This document shows, piece by piece, positions 25,476-34,618 of a stretch of DNA of 46,437 bases. Within the stretch, counting starts at the first letter, position 1; every line of letters starts with the position of its first letter. Made by a program: the position numbers and the translations under genes. The stretch lies in assembly GCA_964563105.1 (NCBI GenBank), contig CAZLXM010000020.1, positions 1-46,437 of the forward strand. Reading direction: 5' to 3'. The stretch comes from CAYVTV01 sp964563105 (GTDB taxonomy: Bacteria; Bacteroidota; Bacteroidia; Bacteroidales; GCA-2748055). Below the pieces are notes generated by a model. The model saw only the letters and a program-made list of their open reading frames with translations. It did no database searches and was not told where the DNA came from.

Positions 25476-26186
25476 ATGGAAGAAAATAAAGTTTATGCAA
25501 TGCCGCGTATTGGTGAAAAAGCACCTGAATTTACTGCTGTTACAACGCAGGGGAATATTAAATTTCCCCAGGATTATTCCGGCAAATGGGTTATTTTATT
25601 TAGCCATCCGGCCGATTTTACACCGGTTTGTACATCCGAATTTATGACATTTGCCCATATGGAGGAAAAATTTGAAGAAGCAAACTGTAAACTGGTAGGA
25701 CTTTCTGTTGACGGTTTATATAGCCATATAGCATGGTTGCGTACCATAAAAGAAAAGATTGAATTTAAAGGGATGAAAGATATTGAGGTGAAATTTCCAT
25801 TGATTGAGGATATTTCTATGGAAGTTGCTAATAAATATGGCATGGTCCAGCCCGGAGAAAGTACTACTAAAGCAGTAAGAGCGGTCTTCTTTATTGATCC
25901 TAAGGGTATTATAAGAACGATTATTTATTATCCTTTAAGTCTTGGGCGTAACTTTGATGAGCTTTACAGAGTATTGATTGCATTAAAAGCAGCTGATGCA
26001 TTTTCTATTGCCACACCTGCCGACTGGCGCCCCGGAGATGATGTGATTGTTCCAACTGCCGGTTCATGTGGAGTTGCAAAAGAACGTATGGAATCGAAAG
26101 ATGAAGATATTACATGCCATGACTGGTTTTTCTGTACAAAGAAACTGGATAAGGATAAAGTATTAAAAGCAGTACTTAAAAAATAA
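25476..26186 (+). CDS. Peroxiredoxin (Prx6/AhpC family)
   Basis: This 236-residue cytosolic thiol peroxidase reduces H2O2 or organic peroxides. The peroxidatic cysteine is Cys52 in FSHPADFTPVCTSEF, the Prx6 form of the signature. The length (over 210) and the long C-terminal extension with ATPADWRPGDDVIVP also match the Prx6 group. Three or more additional cysteines lie near the C-terminus (SCGVAKER, ITCHDWFFC), which could act as resolving residues. It is probably in one transcript with perR. A strong terminator lies 56 nt downstream. Confidence 0.93.
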   Translation: MEENKVYAMPRIGEKAPEFTAVTTQGNIKFPQDYSGKWVILFSHPADFTPVCTSEFMTFAHMEEKFEEANCKLVGLSVDGLYSHIAWLRTIKEKIEFKGMKDIEVKFPLIEDISMEVANKYGMVQPGESTTKAVRAVFFIDPKGIIRTIIYYPLSLGRNFDELYRVLIALKAADAFSIATPADWRPGDDVIVPTAGSCGVAKERMESKDEDITCHDWFFCTKKLDKDKVLKAVLKK

Positions 26187-26229
26187 ATTTAGAAAGGGTT
26201 TAAGTAAACCATAATTTTCCTTTGAATTA

Positions 26230-27081
26230 TTACGAAGATTTATAATGGAAGAGATCAAATAACTCTTCCATTATTTTTTTCGTTTTAGCTGAACTTAAAT
26301 CATATTTATCAAGAATTTCAGGTTTATCATAAATTTGTTTACACAAAACAATACCTTTTTCCAGTAATTTATGTTTAACATGCATTGGAATGGTTGTTAA
26401 TACAGTGAGTGGGAAAAGATCTTCTATTTCTATTATTTCCTTTAAACTATTACCCTTTGGATAATCCCAGCCAAGCAGGTTTAAACCAACACATTTTCCA
26501 TAATCAATAGCATCTGTGGTAAATCTTGTATTTGTAACAATCCAGCCTTGAAATTTAAAATCTTTATAATCAGGACATGATTTAAGGTTTTCTACTATAT
26601 CTTCAAATCTGGAACGAATATACATAGGAACTTTAACATCAACATATTTACCCTGACTATTATAATACTTACATTCAATAAAATATCGGAATTTATTACC
26701 GCTGGCAATAACATCCACTTCATGTTTGACACATTTGCCATCCAGGAACTGTCCAACTTCGGTTTTTAAACCTTTACTTTGCATTATATGACCAACGAAA
26801 TACTCAAAGGGATAGCCTGTCGGCCCTAAGTCCATAATTGCATTTTTAAGGCTATATCTTGCTGCTAATCCGTTTTTATGTAATGTAAGAAGTTTAAAAG
26901 CCTTTTTATAAATCATTTTCGTAGAAACGCCTTCATAAACCCATGAATTGATTTCCGATATTATTGAATCAACTGCTTTATCACCGGCACCCGCCCGTCT
27001 TAATGAATTAGCAAGCTTTTCAGGAGAAAATACTTCCTGCTCGCCTGATGCCTTATAAATCAATGGTGCGTTTATTTCCAT
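26230..27081 (-). CDS. ATP-cone domain fused to PD-(D/E)XK nuclease
   Basis: This 283-residue protein has two recognisable parts. Residues 8-95 form an ATP-cone, the nucleotide-sensing module of ribonucleotide reductases and NrdR (VFSPEKLANSLRRAGAG; YKKAFKLL). Residues 98-200 form an Mrr-like PD-(D/E)XK fold: HEVDVIASG with Glu121 and Asp123, then FIECKYY with Glu136 and Lys138, the catalytic set. The C-terminal 60 residues may be a helical DNA-binding tail. No partner methylase or defence gene is adjacent. A nucleotide-gated nuclease is a reasonable reading, but neither activity is shown. Its end carries the terminator of the opposite operon. Confidence 0.8.
   Translation of the reverse strand: MEINAPLIYKASGEQEVFSPEKLANSLRRAGAGDKAVDSIISEINSWVYEGVSTKMIYKKAFKLLTLHKNGLAARYSLKNAIMDLGPTGYPFEYFVGHIMQSKGLKTEVGQFLDGKCVKHEVDVIASGNKFRYFIECKYYNSQGKYVDVKVPMYIRSRFEDIVENLKSCPDYKDFKFQGWIVTNTRFTTDAIDYGKCVGLNLLGWDYPKGNSLKEIIEIEDLFPLTVLTTIPMHVKHKLLEKGIVLCKQIYDKPEILDKYDLSSAKTKKIMEELFDLFHYKSS
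26242..26280 (+). terminator. Terminator of perR-prx, inside the converging gene
   Basis: A perfect 12-bp stem (26242-26253 with 26263-26274, arm core AATGGAAGAG) and 9-nt loop is followed by a run of T to 26280. It is an intrinsic terminator on the plus strand. It lies within the last codons of the ATP-cone gene on the minus strand, so it is at the same time protein-coding sequence. Confidence 0.75.
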
Positions 27082-27229
27082 AATATTATTAAATTCGAAA
27101 AGATAATTATTTGATTTTCGTAAAGTATTAATTTTAGCTGTATAAATATATTTTCGGGAATATTATTTTTAACATTCCGGGAAATAAAAATTCCTGAAAT
27201 TATATAATAATTTTAAAAATGGTATTCTC

Positions 27230-27260
27230 TTTGATATATAAAGATATGTCAATAACTTTG
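27230..27260 (+). promoter_or_regulatory. Promoter of the 27340 gene
   Basis: TTTG at 27230-27233, 19 bp, then TAACTTTG at 27253-27260: an excellent consensus match. Transcription would start near 27266, leaving a leader of about 75 nt before the ATG at 27340. Confidence 0.7.
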
Positions 27261-27339
27261 AGAAATAAAAGTGAATTATTAATAAGATCTTTTACGTTTC
27301 ATAATCCTCACATGTTAATATAAATAAACATTTATACTT

Positions 27340-28023
27340 ATGAAAGCCTTTCTATATATTTTAAGCCTTTTTGTTTTCATACAGAATATTTATTCCCAGA
27401 TAGATGTCAGCCTGAATAACTTCTATCAGGAATATCTGAATGCAAGAAGACGGGACCAGTCATTTTTCAATCATGTTAATGGTACCCCGTACGAAAATCC
27501 TAATTTTTCCGAAGCTTTTATTTATTTTAGAGATAATGAAACACCTGTTAAAGGTGTATTACGTTATAATGCAATGTTTGATGAAATGGAACTGAAAAAA
27601 GATGAGAGTGATGAATATCTTATCCTGGAAAATAAAGGGAATATTGATAGTATTTATTTAAGCCTGCCAAATGAAATTTTTAAATATGCTATTTATTCTG
27701 AAAAAGATGATTTTAAAAGAGGATATTTTCTACAGTTATACAAAGGAAGTTGTAGTTTATTTTTAAAAAGGGTCAGAGAATATCAGCCTGAAAAACCGGC
27801 AGCAGGATATCAGGATTATGTCCCGCCTTCTATTATTAAAAAACCTGATCAATTTTTTGTGCAGTTTGACAAAAATCCCTTGATGCTTGTACCACAGGGA
27901 ACTAATAAAATTGTAAATCTTTTCAAACAGAATGGATACGAGATTGGGGATTTTGTAAAAAAAAATAAAACTAAATATAATCAGGATTCCTTACTGGAAT
28001 TATTCCATTTTTGTAATCCATAA
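27340..28023 (+). CDS. Secreted protein of unknown function
   Basis: I do not recognise this 227-residue protein. A signal peptide is evident (MKAFLYILSLFVFIQNIYS, cleavage near Ser19). The mature chain is charged, with YFRDNETPVKGVLRYNAMFDEME and a middle segment that may form a beta-barrel or immunoglobulin-like domain. It has one cysteine near 144 (KGSCSLF) and one near the end. It stands alone between the ATP-cone gene and an MFS transporter and has its own strong promoter. No lipobox is seen, so periplasmic or outer-membrane location is likely. Confidence 0.7.
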   Translation: MKAFLYILSLFVFIQNIYSQIDVSLNNFYQEYLNARRRDQSFFNHVNGTPYENPNFSEAFIYFRDNETPVKGVLRYNAMFDEMELKKDESDEYLILENKGNIDSIYLSLPNEIFKYAIYSEKDDFKRGYFLQLYKGSCSLFLKRVREYQPEKPAAGYQDYVPPSIIKKPDQFFVQFDKNPLMLVPQGTNKIVNLFKQNGYEIGDFVKKNKTKYNQDSLLELFHFCNP

Positions 28024-28337
28024 TTAAAAGATAGTAAATAAATTTCTTTTTACATTTGCTAAAATAATTACAATTATTTATTTTACTGCCTGGTTTTTAA
28101 ACATTTAAAATATGCCTTGGGAGATATTTAGAAACTTAAGATATATTTGTTTCCAGCCGGGCCCCATTTTTTCAAATATCACAATCAATCTTTTTCAATC
28201 ATATTTTAAGGATTTATTAAAAATTTATTTCTCCTCAAAATCTAAATTCTTATTTCTCAATTTGGATAAAAGCGGATTAAAACAATTAATACCTCACTTG
28301 TAACAGTATAATAAATAATGACATTAAAAATACTTTT
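28024..28337. other. 314-bp intergenic region before the MFS transporter
   Basis: AT-rich sequence with no RNA gene or strong hairpin that I can see. It holds two TAnnTTTG elements: TACATTTG at 28051-28058 without a -33 TTG, and TATATTTG at 28142-28149 with a TTG 22 bp upstream. A 63-codon frame from 28112 overlaps the second promoter, has no recognisable features and is probably not a gene. Confidence 0.6.
28117..28149 (+). promoter_or_regulatory. Candidate promoter of the MFS gene at 28338
   Basis: TTG at 28117-28119, 22 bp, then TATATTTG at 28142-28149. The leader would be about 180 nt, longer than others in this window. The match is good, but the AT-rich setting raises the chance of coincidence. 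Confidence 0.45.
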
Positions 28338-29897
28338 ATGAATACAGTAACTGCAAAAACCTTACGTGATACTCCTTCAATTAGATGGTTAGTCTTGTTT
28401 TTAGTTAGCGGACTTATGTTTTCAACATATTATTTTCAGGATTTTTTTTCAGGATTAAAAGATTTGGTCGAAACAGATTTTGGCTTCACTAGTGAAGAAT
28501 ATGGCAGAATGATTGGTTTAACCACTATTGCCAATGTTTTTGGAATGATTATTATCGGTGGGATTATTTTAGACAAATGGGGTATTCGTTTGGCTGGTTT
28601 AGTTTTTGGAGGCCTTGCCACTCTTGGGGGATTAATTTCTGCAATTACGGCGGCAGGAGTTTTTGGATATGAAAAGTCAACATTATTGGCCGGTCTAATT
28701 ACAGGGAGAATAATGTTTGGAACAGGACTTGAAGTTGTGTGTGTGGTTGTTCTAAGGGCTGTTGTTAAATGGTTTAAAGGTTTTGAACTGGCACTTGCCA
28801 TGGCTTTAAATATGGGGTTTGGAAGGCTCGGGTCTGCCCTGGCTATTGCTATTTCATTAGATATTGCCGGAGATTCTGTTTCTCCGGCAGTTACTTTTGC
28901 GGCAGTCCTTATTGGCTTAAGCATGATAATGTTTATTATTTATCTGTTTTTTGATGTGAAAATTGATAAACAACTCGGAATAATAGAAACAGATGATGAT
29001 AAAAAGAGTAAGGAGGAGTTTAAAATAACGGACCTGCTTAAACTGGCTACAGACAAATCTTTTATTTATATTACTCTGCTTTGTGTGGCATTCTATTCGG
29101 CAGTATTTCCTTTTATTCAATATGCCCCCGATCTTCTTGTTAATAAATTTGGCTTTAGTTATTCTTTGCCTGTTGAAGCTTCTGTCAGTTTTCTTGGCAA
29201 TGGTGCTTTTGGTAATGCTTTAGTTTATATTTTTATCTTTATTTTTGCGTTAAGCATCACAATTATTCCGAATAATCTTAAAAAAATAAATCAAAAAATC
29301 ATTGCCCGCCTGACTATTTTGACCCTTTTTATACTTGCTGTCTATCTTAAGAGACAAACTATTAGTGTCTGGCTTACAAACGGACCAAAAACTGCTGCTC
29401 TTATTCCCCTGGGGACCATAATTTTTACTCCCGTTTTTGGAAGTTACATTGATAGAAAAGGGAAGGCTGCCACACTAATGATTATGGGTTCATTCCTTCT
29501 AATTTTTGCACATATTTCACTCTCATTATCAAGTAACATATTTATAGCTTATCTGGGCCTCCTAAGCCTGGGTATTGCTTTTTCTCTGGTACCGGGGGCC
29601 ATGTGGCCTTCGGTTGCTAAAATAGTTGAAGAAAACAGACTTGGTACTGCTTATGCAACTATGTTTACTATACAAAATTGGGGATTACTTTTATTTTATT
29701 GGGGTATCGGGGCACTTCTTGATTTTGCAAATAGAAAAAACCTGGATGCGATTCGTGCCGGTGAAATGTCCTATGATTATCTTATTCCTATACTTACACT
29801 TGTAATTTGTGGGCTGATCTCTGTTTTTCTTGCCCTGAAATTAAAGCAGGCTGATAAACAACAGGGATATGGCCTGGAACTCCCGTCAAATTCTTAA
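28338..29897 (+). CDS. MFS transporter
   Basis: This 519-residue inner-membrane protein has about twelve or more hydrophobic segments. The family loop 2-3 motif is GGIILDKWGIRLAG (about 75-88), and a related motif, FGSYIDRKGKAA, recurs in the second half. A soluble loop with acidic residues and lysines (IDKQLGIIETDDDKKSKEEFK, residues about 210-230) divides the halves. A further hydrophobic stretch near 290-345 appears before the second MFS motif. The substrate is unknown. It converges on the DHA2-type transporter gene 60 nt downstream. Confidence 0.85.
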   Translation: MNTVTAKTLRDTPSIRWLVLFLVSGLMFSTYYFQDFFSGLKDLVETDFGFTSEEYGRMIGLTTIANVFGMIIIGGIILDKWGIRLAGLVFGGLATLGGLISAITAAGVFGYEKSTLLAGLITGRIMFGTGLEVVCVVVLRAVVKWFKGFELALAMALNMGFGRLGSALAIAISLDIAGDSVSPAVTFAAVLIGLSMIMFIIYLFFDVKIDKQLGIIETDDDKKSKEEFKITDLLKLATDKSFIYITLLCVAFYSAVFPFIQYAPDLLVNKFGFSYSLPVEASVSFLGNGAFGNALVYIFIFIFALSITIIPNNLKKINQKIIARLTILTLFILAVYLKRQTISVWLTNGPKTAALIPLGTIIFTPVFGSYIDRKGKAATLMIMGSFLLIFAHISLSLSSNIFIAYLGLLSLGIAFSLVPGAMWPSVAKIVEENRLGTAYATMFTIQNWGLLLFYWGIGALLDFANRKNLDAIRAGEMSYDYLIPILTLVICGLISVFLALKLKQADKQQGYGLELPSNS

Positions 29898-29957
29898 ATA
29901 TTATTGTAATTAACAGAGAAATATTGATTCTGATTTAAACTATTACTTTAATTGAGG

Positions 29958-31337
29958 CTAAGTTCTTATTTTTCCTCTTGCAAGGGATGCAAAAATTCCA
30001 ATAAAACATAAAATTGAATTTATGCCAAAGGCGACTTTGATAGCTTTTAATAACTGGACAAGATTTGATGGATTTATTTCTGTTTTACCAATAAAAAAAG
30101 AAAAAAGCATCATTGCTATCCCCATACTGAACATCTGACCAATCATACGCATAGTTCCCAGTGAACCGGATGCAATACCAAGATATTTCTTTTCAACCGA
30201 ACTCATAACTGCATTTGTATTTGGTGAGGAAAATAAAGCAAATCCGAGTCCCATAAACAGAAGTAAAAAAACCATCATGAATATTTTTGTTTCATCTGAG
30301 ATGAAAAAGAAAAGAAATAATCCCAGGGAACTAATCGCCATGCCAATAGAAGCAAGAATCCGGGGTTCAATTCTGTCTGAAAGTTTACCAACAAATGGTG
30401 ATAAAGTTGCCATTATAAATGGCGATGAAACAAGGATCATTCCGGTTTCCCTTGCATCTATACCACGTATTTTCTGAAAATAAAAGCTAAGCAAAAAGCT
30501 TGTTGCAAAAGTCCCGCTATAGTTAATCAGAGCCGCAAGATTTGAGAATCGAAAAGTTATATTGTTCTGGAATAATGTTAATTCAAAAACAGGAAAGGGG
30601 ATTTTTAATTGATATACCACAAATAGGACTAAAATTATAAAGCCCGAAAGTAAATAAATAACACCACGAAATTCCGGTAATAAAGAAAAGCTGTACATTA
30701 TAAGAATTAATGAAACTGCATATAGGAGCGATCCTGCCCAATCGAATTTTTCACCTTTGGCGTCTGACCATTCTTTTTTCAATTTTTTTATGACAAAATA
30801 AACTGCAATAATTCCCAATGGTACCATAGAGAAAAAAACACTTCTCCAGCCCAGATATTTAATTAATAATCCACCTGCAAAAGGGCCTAATGTTAATCCG
30901 GTATAAGTTGCCCCAACCGCTATTCCCATAGCCCTTCCTCTCTCATTCAATGGAAAAACAGAAGTTAAAATCGCCATACCCGTACCGAAAATCATGGCAC
31001 TGCCAATCGATTGAAATACTCTGAATAGAATTAAAATATTAATAGTATTTGCTAAACCACACAAAAAAGAAGCAATAGTAAAAAGAATTATCCCATATAG
31101 AAAAATCTTTTTCCTTCCCAAAATATCACCAGCCCTGCCAAAAGGAATTAAAAAAACTGCAGATCCCAATAAATAAGAAGTTGCAATCCAGGTTGTAAGA
31201 ACGGTATCAGCTTTAAATGCAGTACTAATAACAGGTAAAGCAACATTAATGGAAGAACTCATAAAAGGGGCTAAAAATGAGGCTAGTGAGGCAACCAGTA
31301 ACGCAGCATTCTTTTCTTCACGACTCGATTCAGACAT
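29958..31337 (-). CDS. DHA2-family (EmrB/QacA-like) multidrug MFS transporter
   Basis: This is a 459-residue efflux-type transporter with 12-14 membrane helices. Family motifs are SSSINVALPVI (about 27-37), FGRAGDILGRKKIF (motif A), and AVGATYTGLTLGPFAGG (motif C, antiporter type). The ATG at 31337 is preferred over the ATG at 31358 because a consensus promoter (31356-31386) overlaps the latter and would put transcription start near 31350. No EmrA-like membrane fusion protein is adjacent. It is transcribed away from the AraC-type gene, which may control it. Cargo is unknown. Confidence 0.88.
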   Translation of the reverse strand: MSESSREEKNAALLVASLASFLAPFMSSSINVALPVISTAFKADTVLTTWIATSYLLGSAVFLIPFGRAGDILGRKKIFLYGIILFTIASFLCGLANTINILILFRVFQSIGSAMIFGTGMAILTSVFPLNERGRAMGIAVGATYTGLTLGPFAGGLLIKYLGWRSVFFSMVPLGIIAVYFVIKKLKKEWSDAKGEKFDWAGSLLYAVSLILIMYSFSLLPEFRGVIYLLSGFIILVLFVVYQLKIPFPVFELTLFQNNITFRFSNLAALINYSGTFATSFLLSFYFQKIRGIDARETGMILVSSPFIMATLSPFVGKLSDRIEPRILASIGMAISSLGLFLFFFISDETKIFMMVFLLLFMGLGFALFSSPNTNAVMSSVEKKYLGIASGSLGTMRMIGQMFSMGIAMMLFSFFIGKTEINPSNLVQLLKAIKVAFGINSILCFIGIFASLARGKIRT

Positions 31338-31355
31338 AAAACTAAAAATAAATCG

Positions 31356-31386
31356 CAAACCTAACTATAATTAAAAAAACAGCAAA
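31356..31386 (-). promoter_or_regulatory. Promoter of the DHA2 MFS gene
   Basis: On the minus strand TTTG (31383-31386), 19 bp, TAGGTTTG (31356-31363): the best consensus match in the window. A weaker TATTTTTG at 31383-31390 overlaps the -33 element. The leader to ATG 31337 would be about 13 nt, so it defines the start codon. Confidence 0.75.
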
Positions 31387-31471
31387 AATATTTAAGCCTG
31401 AATTTTTGTTAAATTTCAAACAAGATTACCTGGTTTAAGTTTATTAATAACAGGCCTCCGGTTTTTTTTGA

Positions 31472-31479
31472 TAATTTTG
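31472..31479 (+). promoter_or_regulatory. -7 promoter element of the AraC-type gene
   Basis: TAATTTTG matches TAnnTTTG and lies 20 nt before ATG 31499. It supports that start rather than the upstream in-frame TTG at 31490. No -33 TTG is seen. Confidence 0.5.
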
Positions 31480-31498
31480 TAGAATTATTTTGTTGAAT

Positions 31499-32392
31499 AT
31501 GATAAACAAAAATTCAAATAAAAAAATTTACCATTTCAACATTTTTCGAAAATTTAAACTATTTAGCTTCTGTATTTTCGATATTTCTGAATTTTATCAG
31601 GATTATCCTCAATTTCTTGAAAAACATGCTATTGACTTTTATGCTCTAATTTTTATTAATAATGGCAATGGAAATTTATTTATTAATAAGAATAACTATC
31701 TGGTTGGAAAAGATTCATTAATCCTGATCCCTCCATATAAAGAATACCTTTTTCAGCCTCAGGGGATAAAAGGGTTTATCGTTTTATTCTGCCAGGATTT
31801 TTATACAGAAGAGTATCCCCTGACATCTTTATTAAAAACTTATGCAACTTCCGGAGATATTGCACGGGAAATATATGCACTGGTTTTAAAAGCAGGTAAA
31901 TATTCCTCTGAATTCCCTGAAGTATTTTCTTTAATTTTTAAAGAATATTATATTAATAGTAGTAGCTCTTCCCCTTCTGTAATTCGTTCATATATTAATA
32001 TTCTTTTTCTTAAAATAATTGATCTGAAATATAAAAATCCGGAATACTTTGATCAAAATAATAATGAGATAATTATTCGATTTTCAAAACTTCTCGAAAC
32101 AAAGCTACATTTTCAGCATGATGTCGGATTTTATGCTGATACCCTGGCTATTTCAAAAGTAAGATTAAATGCTGTAATAAAATCTAATTTAAATATAAGT
32201 CCCAAAAAATTAATACTAAATAAATTGATGTCCGAGGCAAGAAAGTATCTGATGAATACTGATCTTTCTTCTTCTGAAATAGCATATAAGCTTAACTTTT
32301 GTGATGATTCGTATTTTACTAAAGTTTTTAAAAAATATCATAAAATTACCCCGGGGCATTTTAAAACGGTTCATAAAAAATACCATAAATAA
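31499..32392 (+). CDS. AraC-family transcription regulator
   Basis: This 297-residue regulator has an N-terminal cupin-like ligand domain (about 25-150, with FINNGNGNLFINKNNYLVG and LILIPPYKEY) and a C-terminal double helix-turn-helix (about 205-295). The latter includes FYADTLAISKVRLNAVIK and SSSEIAYKLNFCDDSYFTKVFKKYHKITPGHF, the AraC signature. ATG 31499 is chosen over TTG 31490 because of the promoter position. It lies 66 nt upstream of a TonB-dependent receptor gene on the same strand and divergent from the MFS gene, so either could be its target. Because receptor and lipoprotein suggest heme uptake, an iron or heme signal is possible but unproven. Confidence 0.9.
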   Translation: MINKNSNKKIYHFNIFRKFKLFSFCIFDISEFYQDYPQFLEKHAIDFYALIFINNGNGNLFINKNNYLVGKDSLILIPPYKEYLFQPQGIKGFIVLFCQDFYTEEYPLTSLLKTYATSGDIAREIYALVLKAGKYSSEFPEVFSLIFKEYYINSSSSSPSVIRSYINILFLKIIDLKYKNPEYFDQNNNEIIIRFSKLLETKLHFQHDVGFYADTLAISKVRLNAVIKSNLNISPKKLILNKLMSEARKYLMNTDLSSSEIAYKLNFCDDSYFTKVFKKYHKITPGHFKTVHKKYHK

Positions 32393-32458
32393 TAGCATTT
32401 ATACCATTCAAATAAATAATATCTCTTTAAATTTCAACTGTTTTCTAAAAAATATTGA

Positions 32459-34618
32459 ATGAAAGGTTTAAAGAGACTAATATTTATAGCGCTGTTGATT
32501 TTTAGTGGACTTTTTCAGAGAACTAATTTTATTTGTGCTCAAGTCAATGAGAATATTATAATAGGCCGGATTATTGATTCTTCTGATTTATTACCAATCC
32601 CTTACGCAACAATCCAGGTAAAAGAAACAAACAGTTTTACATTATCAAATCAGAAAGGAATTTTTGAAGTACGTGTTTCAAAAATTGATACAGTTTCATT
32701 GGAATTATCTTTTGTTGGCTATTCAGGAAAATTATACCGGACAAGTACCTCAATAAGGGATACACTAATTATTAAAATGGAACGACAGCTTATTAATATG
32801 GATGAAGTTGTTGTTACAGCTGTCAGAAGTGAAAGGTTGTTAAAAAATGTTCCTTTACCAACTCAAATAATTTCATCCAGGCAAATGACGGCTACCGGAC
32901 TTACCAATGTTGCAGAAATAATTAACAGTATAAGACCTGGAATTGATTTTTATAATGAAGGAAGAGGATTAACTTTCAGAATGCATGGCACACCTGCTAA
33001 ACATACTTTATTCCTGATGGATGGAGAAAGAATTGCCGGCGAAAACCGGGATAATATTGATTATTCAAGATTGGTTTCAGGTAATATTGAAAGAATAGAA
33101 ATGGTCCAGGGGGCTTTATCTTCATTATATGGATCCAGCGCTATGGGAGGTGTTGTAAATTTAATTACCAGAACTCCTTCCCTTCCATTTGAATCAGATG
33201 TTTATTCACGATTTTCCCGCTTTAATGAATTAGAGAATGGGGTTAATGTTGGTACAAAAAATAAAAATTTCAGCTATTTTGCCGATGTTGTGCGTAAAAG
33301 CTCAAAAGGGTATGATAACACTCCACAGACACCTGAGCTATATACAGTTGAACCTTATGTGAACTATTCTTTTTTTAATAAAGCGATTTTTAATATTACT
33401 GAGAAGCTGGAACTTGATGCACGGTTTAGTTATTATACAAGAGAAAGATTTGATGTCTCAGGTATCCCCAAACATCCTTTTTATACTGATTTTTCAAGCG
33501 GTATAAAAACAAAATATACACATTCGAAAAAAATAAATTTACTTGCCAGTATATACCGGGATACATACAATACTTTTGATGTACTTGAAAGGCTGGCTAA
33601 TGAAAAGGTTAAAATTTATAATAACCAGCAGATAACTGCTAAATTTATTTCTGATATAAATACAGAATCCCCGGGGACTAATAAAAGCCATCATATTACA
33701 ACGGGCACAGAATATTTTTATGATCAAATGTATGCATTAAGAATTCAGGATTCTTTAAAATTTAATCATATATTGAGTGTTTTCCTGCAGGATGAGTTTT
33801 ATATCAACAGGAGCCTTAGCTTTACCGCAGGCACCCGGGCTGACTTCAATAATGAATATGGTACTTCATTATCCCCGAAAGCTTCTTTGATGTATAAAAA
33901 AAACAATATGATCTATAGGGCTTCGGCAGCCAAAGGTTTCAGGGCACCCGGAATTAAAGAAAGGTATTATGATTTTGATCTTGGATTCATTGTTGTTAAA
34001 GGAAATAAGGATCTTGTCCCGGAAAAATCTTTTTACTCATCCCTTGCTGCAGAATATCTTACAGGTAATACTAATATAAGCCTGGTTAGCTATAATAATT
34101 CCCTTAAAAATATGATAAGGGAATATCCTATTGAAGGAGCGCCAAATCAATATACTTACCAGAATTTTACAAGTGTAAATATTTATGGGATTGATATTTT
34201 GTTAAGAACTAAACTATCTGATAATTATACAGTTTCATCCGGTTATAGTTATACCAGGGCATTAGACAAAGAAAGTGGTGAACAGTTAAAAGATGTAAGC
34301 AAACATGCAGCTACATTTTCTCTGGATTATTTTAAAAGAATGGAGTCATATACTCTTGGCATTAATTTAAATGGAAAAATTTATGGAAAAAAAGACTTTA
34401 TAAATCAGGATGAAATTACCGGTTTATTTTTCGATGATGTATATAATACCTATTCTATATGGAAGTTTTCTGTAATGAACAAATTTTACCGGGATATGAT
34501 TAATTTAACAATTGGGGTTGATAATATTTTTAATTATAAAACAAATATTGACATTATAAGCATTGAACCAGGCCGGAGATTTTTTATTTTATTAATACTT
34601 TCATTAAAAAAAGTTTAA
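32459..34618 (+). CDS. TonB-dependent receptor, heme-receptor-like
   Basis: This 719-residue outer-membrane active-transport channel starts with a signal peptide (1-27, ending CAQ). A CarboxypepD_reg-like domain follows at 31-110 (IIGRIIDSSDLLPIPYATIQV), then a TonB box (MDEVVVTA) and a plug (about 118-235). The plug holds LFLMDGERIAGE, IERIEMVQGALSSLYGSSAMGGVVNLI. The barrel includes the heme-receptor FRAP motif (KGFRAPGIKERYY, near 495) followed by NKDLVPEKS in place of the NPNL/NPDL motif of HmuR-type receptors. Only a few His residues are in the plug (HGTPAKHT). It precedes an HmuY-like lipoprotein gene, supporting heme or hemoprotein as cargo. Cobinamide/B12 is the main alternative. Confidence 0.9.
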   Translation: MKGLKRLIFIALLIFSGLFQRTNFICAQVNENIIIGRIIDSSDLLPIPYATIQVKETNSFTLSNQKGIFEVRVSKIDTVSLELSFVGYSGKLYRTSTSIRDTLIIKMERQLINMDEVVVTAVRSERLLKNVPLPTQIISSRQMTATGLTNVAEIINSIRPGIDFYNEGRGLTFRMHGTPAKHTLFLMDGERIAGENRDNIDYSRLVSGNIERIEMVQGALSSLYGSSAMGGVVNLITRTPSLPFESDVYSRFSRFNELENGVNVGTKNKNFSYFADVVRKSSKGYDNTPQTPELYTVEPYVNYSFFNKAIFNITEKLELDARFSYYTRERFDVSGIPKHPFYTDFSSGIKTKYTHSKKINLLASIYRDTYNTFDVLERLANEKVKIYNNQQITAKFISDINTESPGTNKSHHITTGTEYFYDQMYALRIQDSLKFNHILSVFLQDEFYINRSLSFTAGTRADFNNEYGTSLSPKASLMYKKNNMIYRASAAKGFRAPGIKERYYDFDLGFIVVKGNKDLVPEKSFYSSLAAEYLTGNTNISLVSYNNSLKNMIREYPIEGAPNQYTYQNFTSVNIYGIDILLRTKLSDNYTVSSGYSYTRALDKESGEQLKDVSKHAATFSLDYFKRMESYTLGINLNGKIYGKKDFINQDEITGLFFDDVYNTYSIWKFSVMNKFYRDMINLTIGVDNIFNYKTNIDIISIEPGRRFFILLILSLKKV

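Noticed and set aside
27151..27184. Imperfect hairpin with CGGGAAT and ATTCCGGG arms
   Set aside because: The stem has a mismatch in its GC part and lies between two divergent genes, so it is not at a gene end.
28112..28303. 63-codon plus-strand frame before the MFS gene
   Set aside because: No motif, no signal, overlaps a better-supported promoter element, and composition like the surrounding AT-rich spacer.
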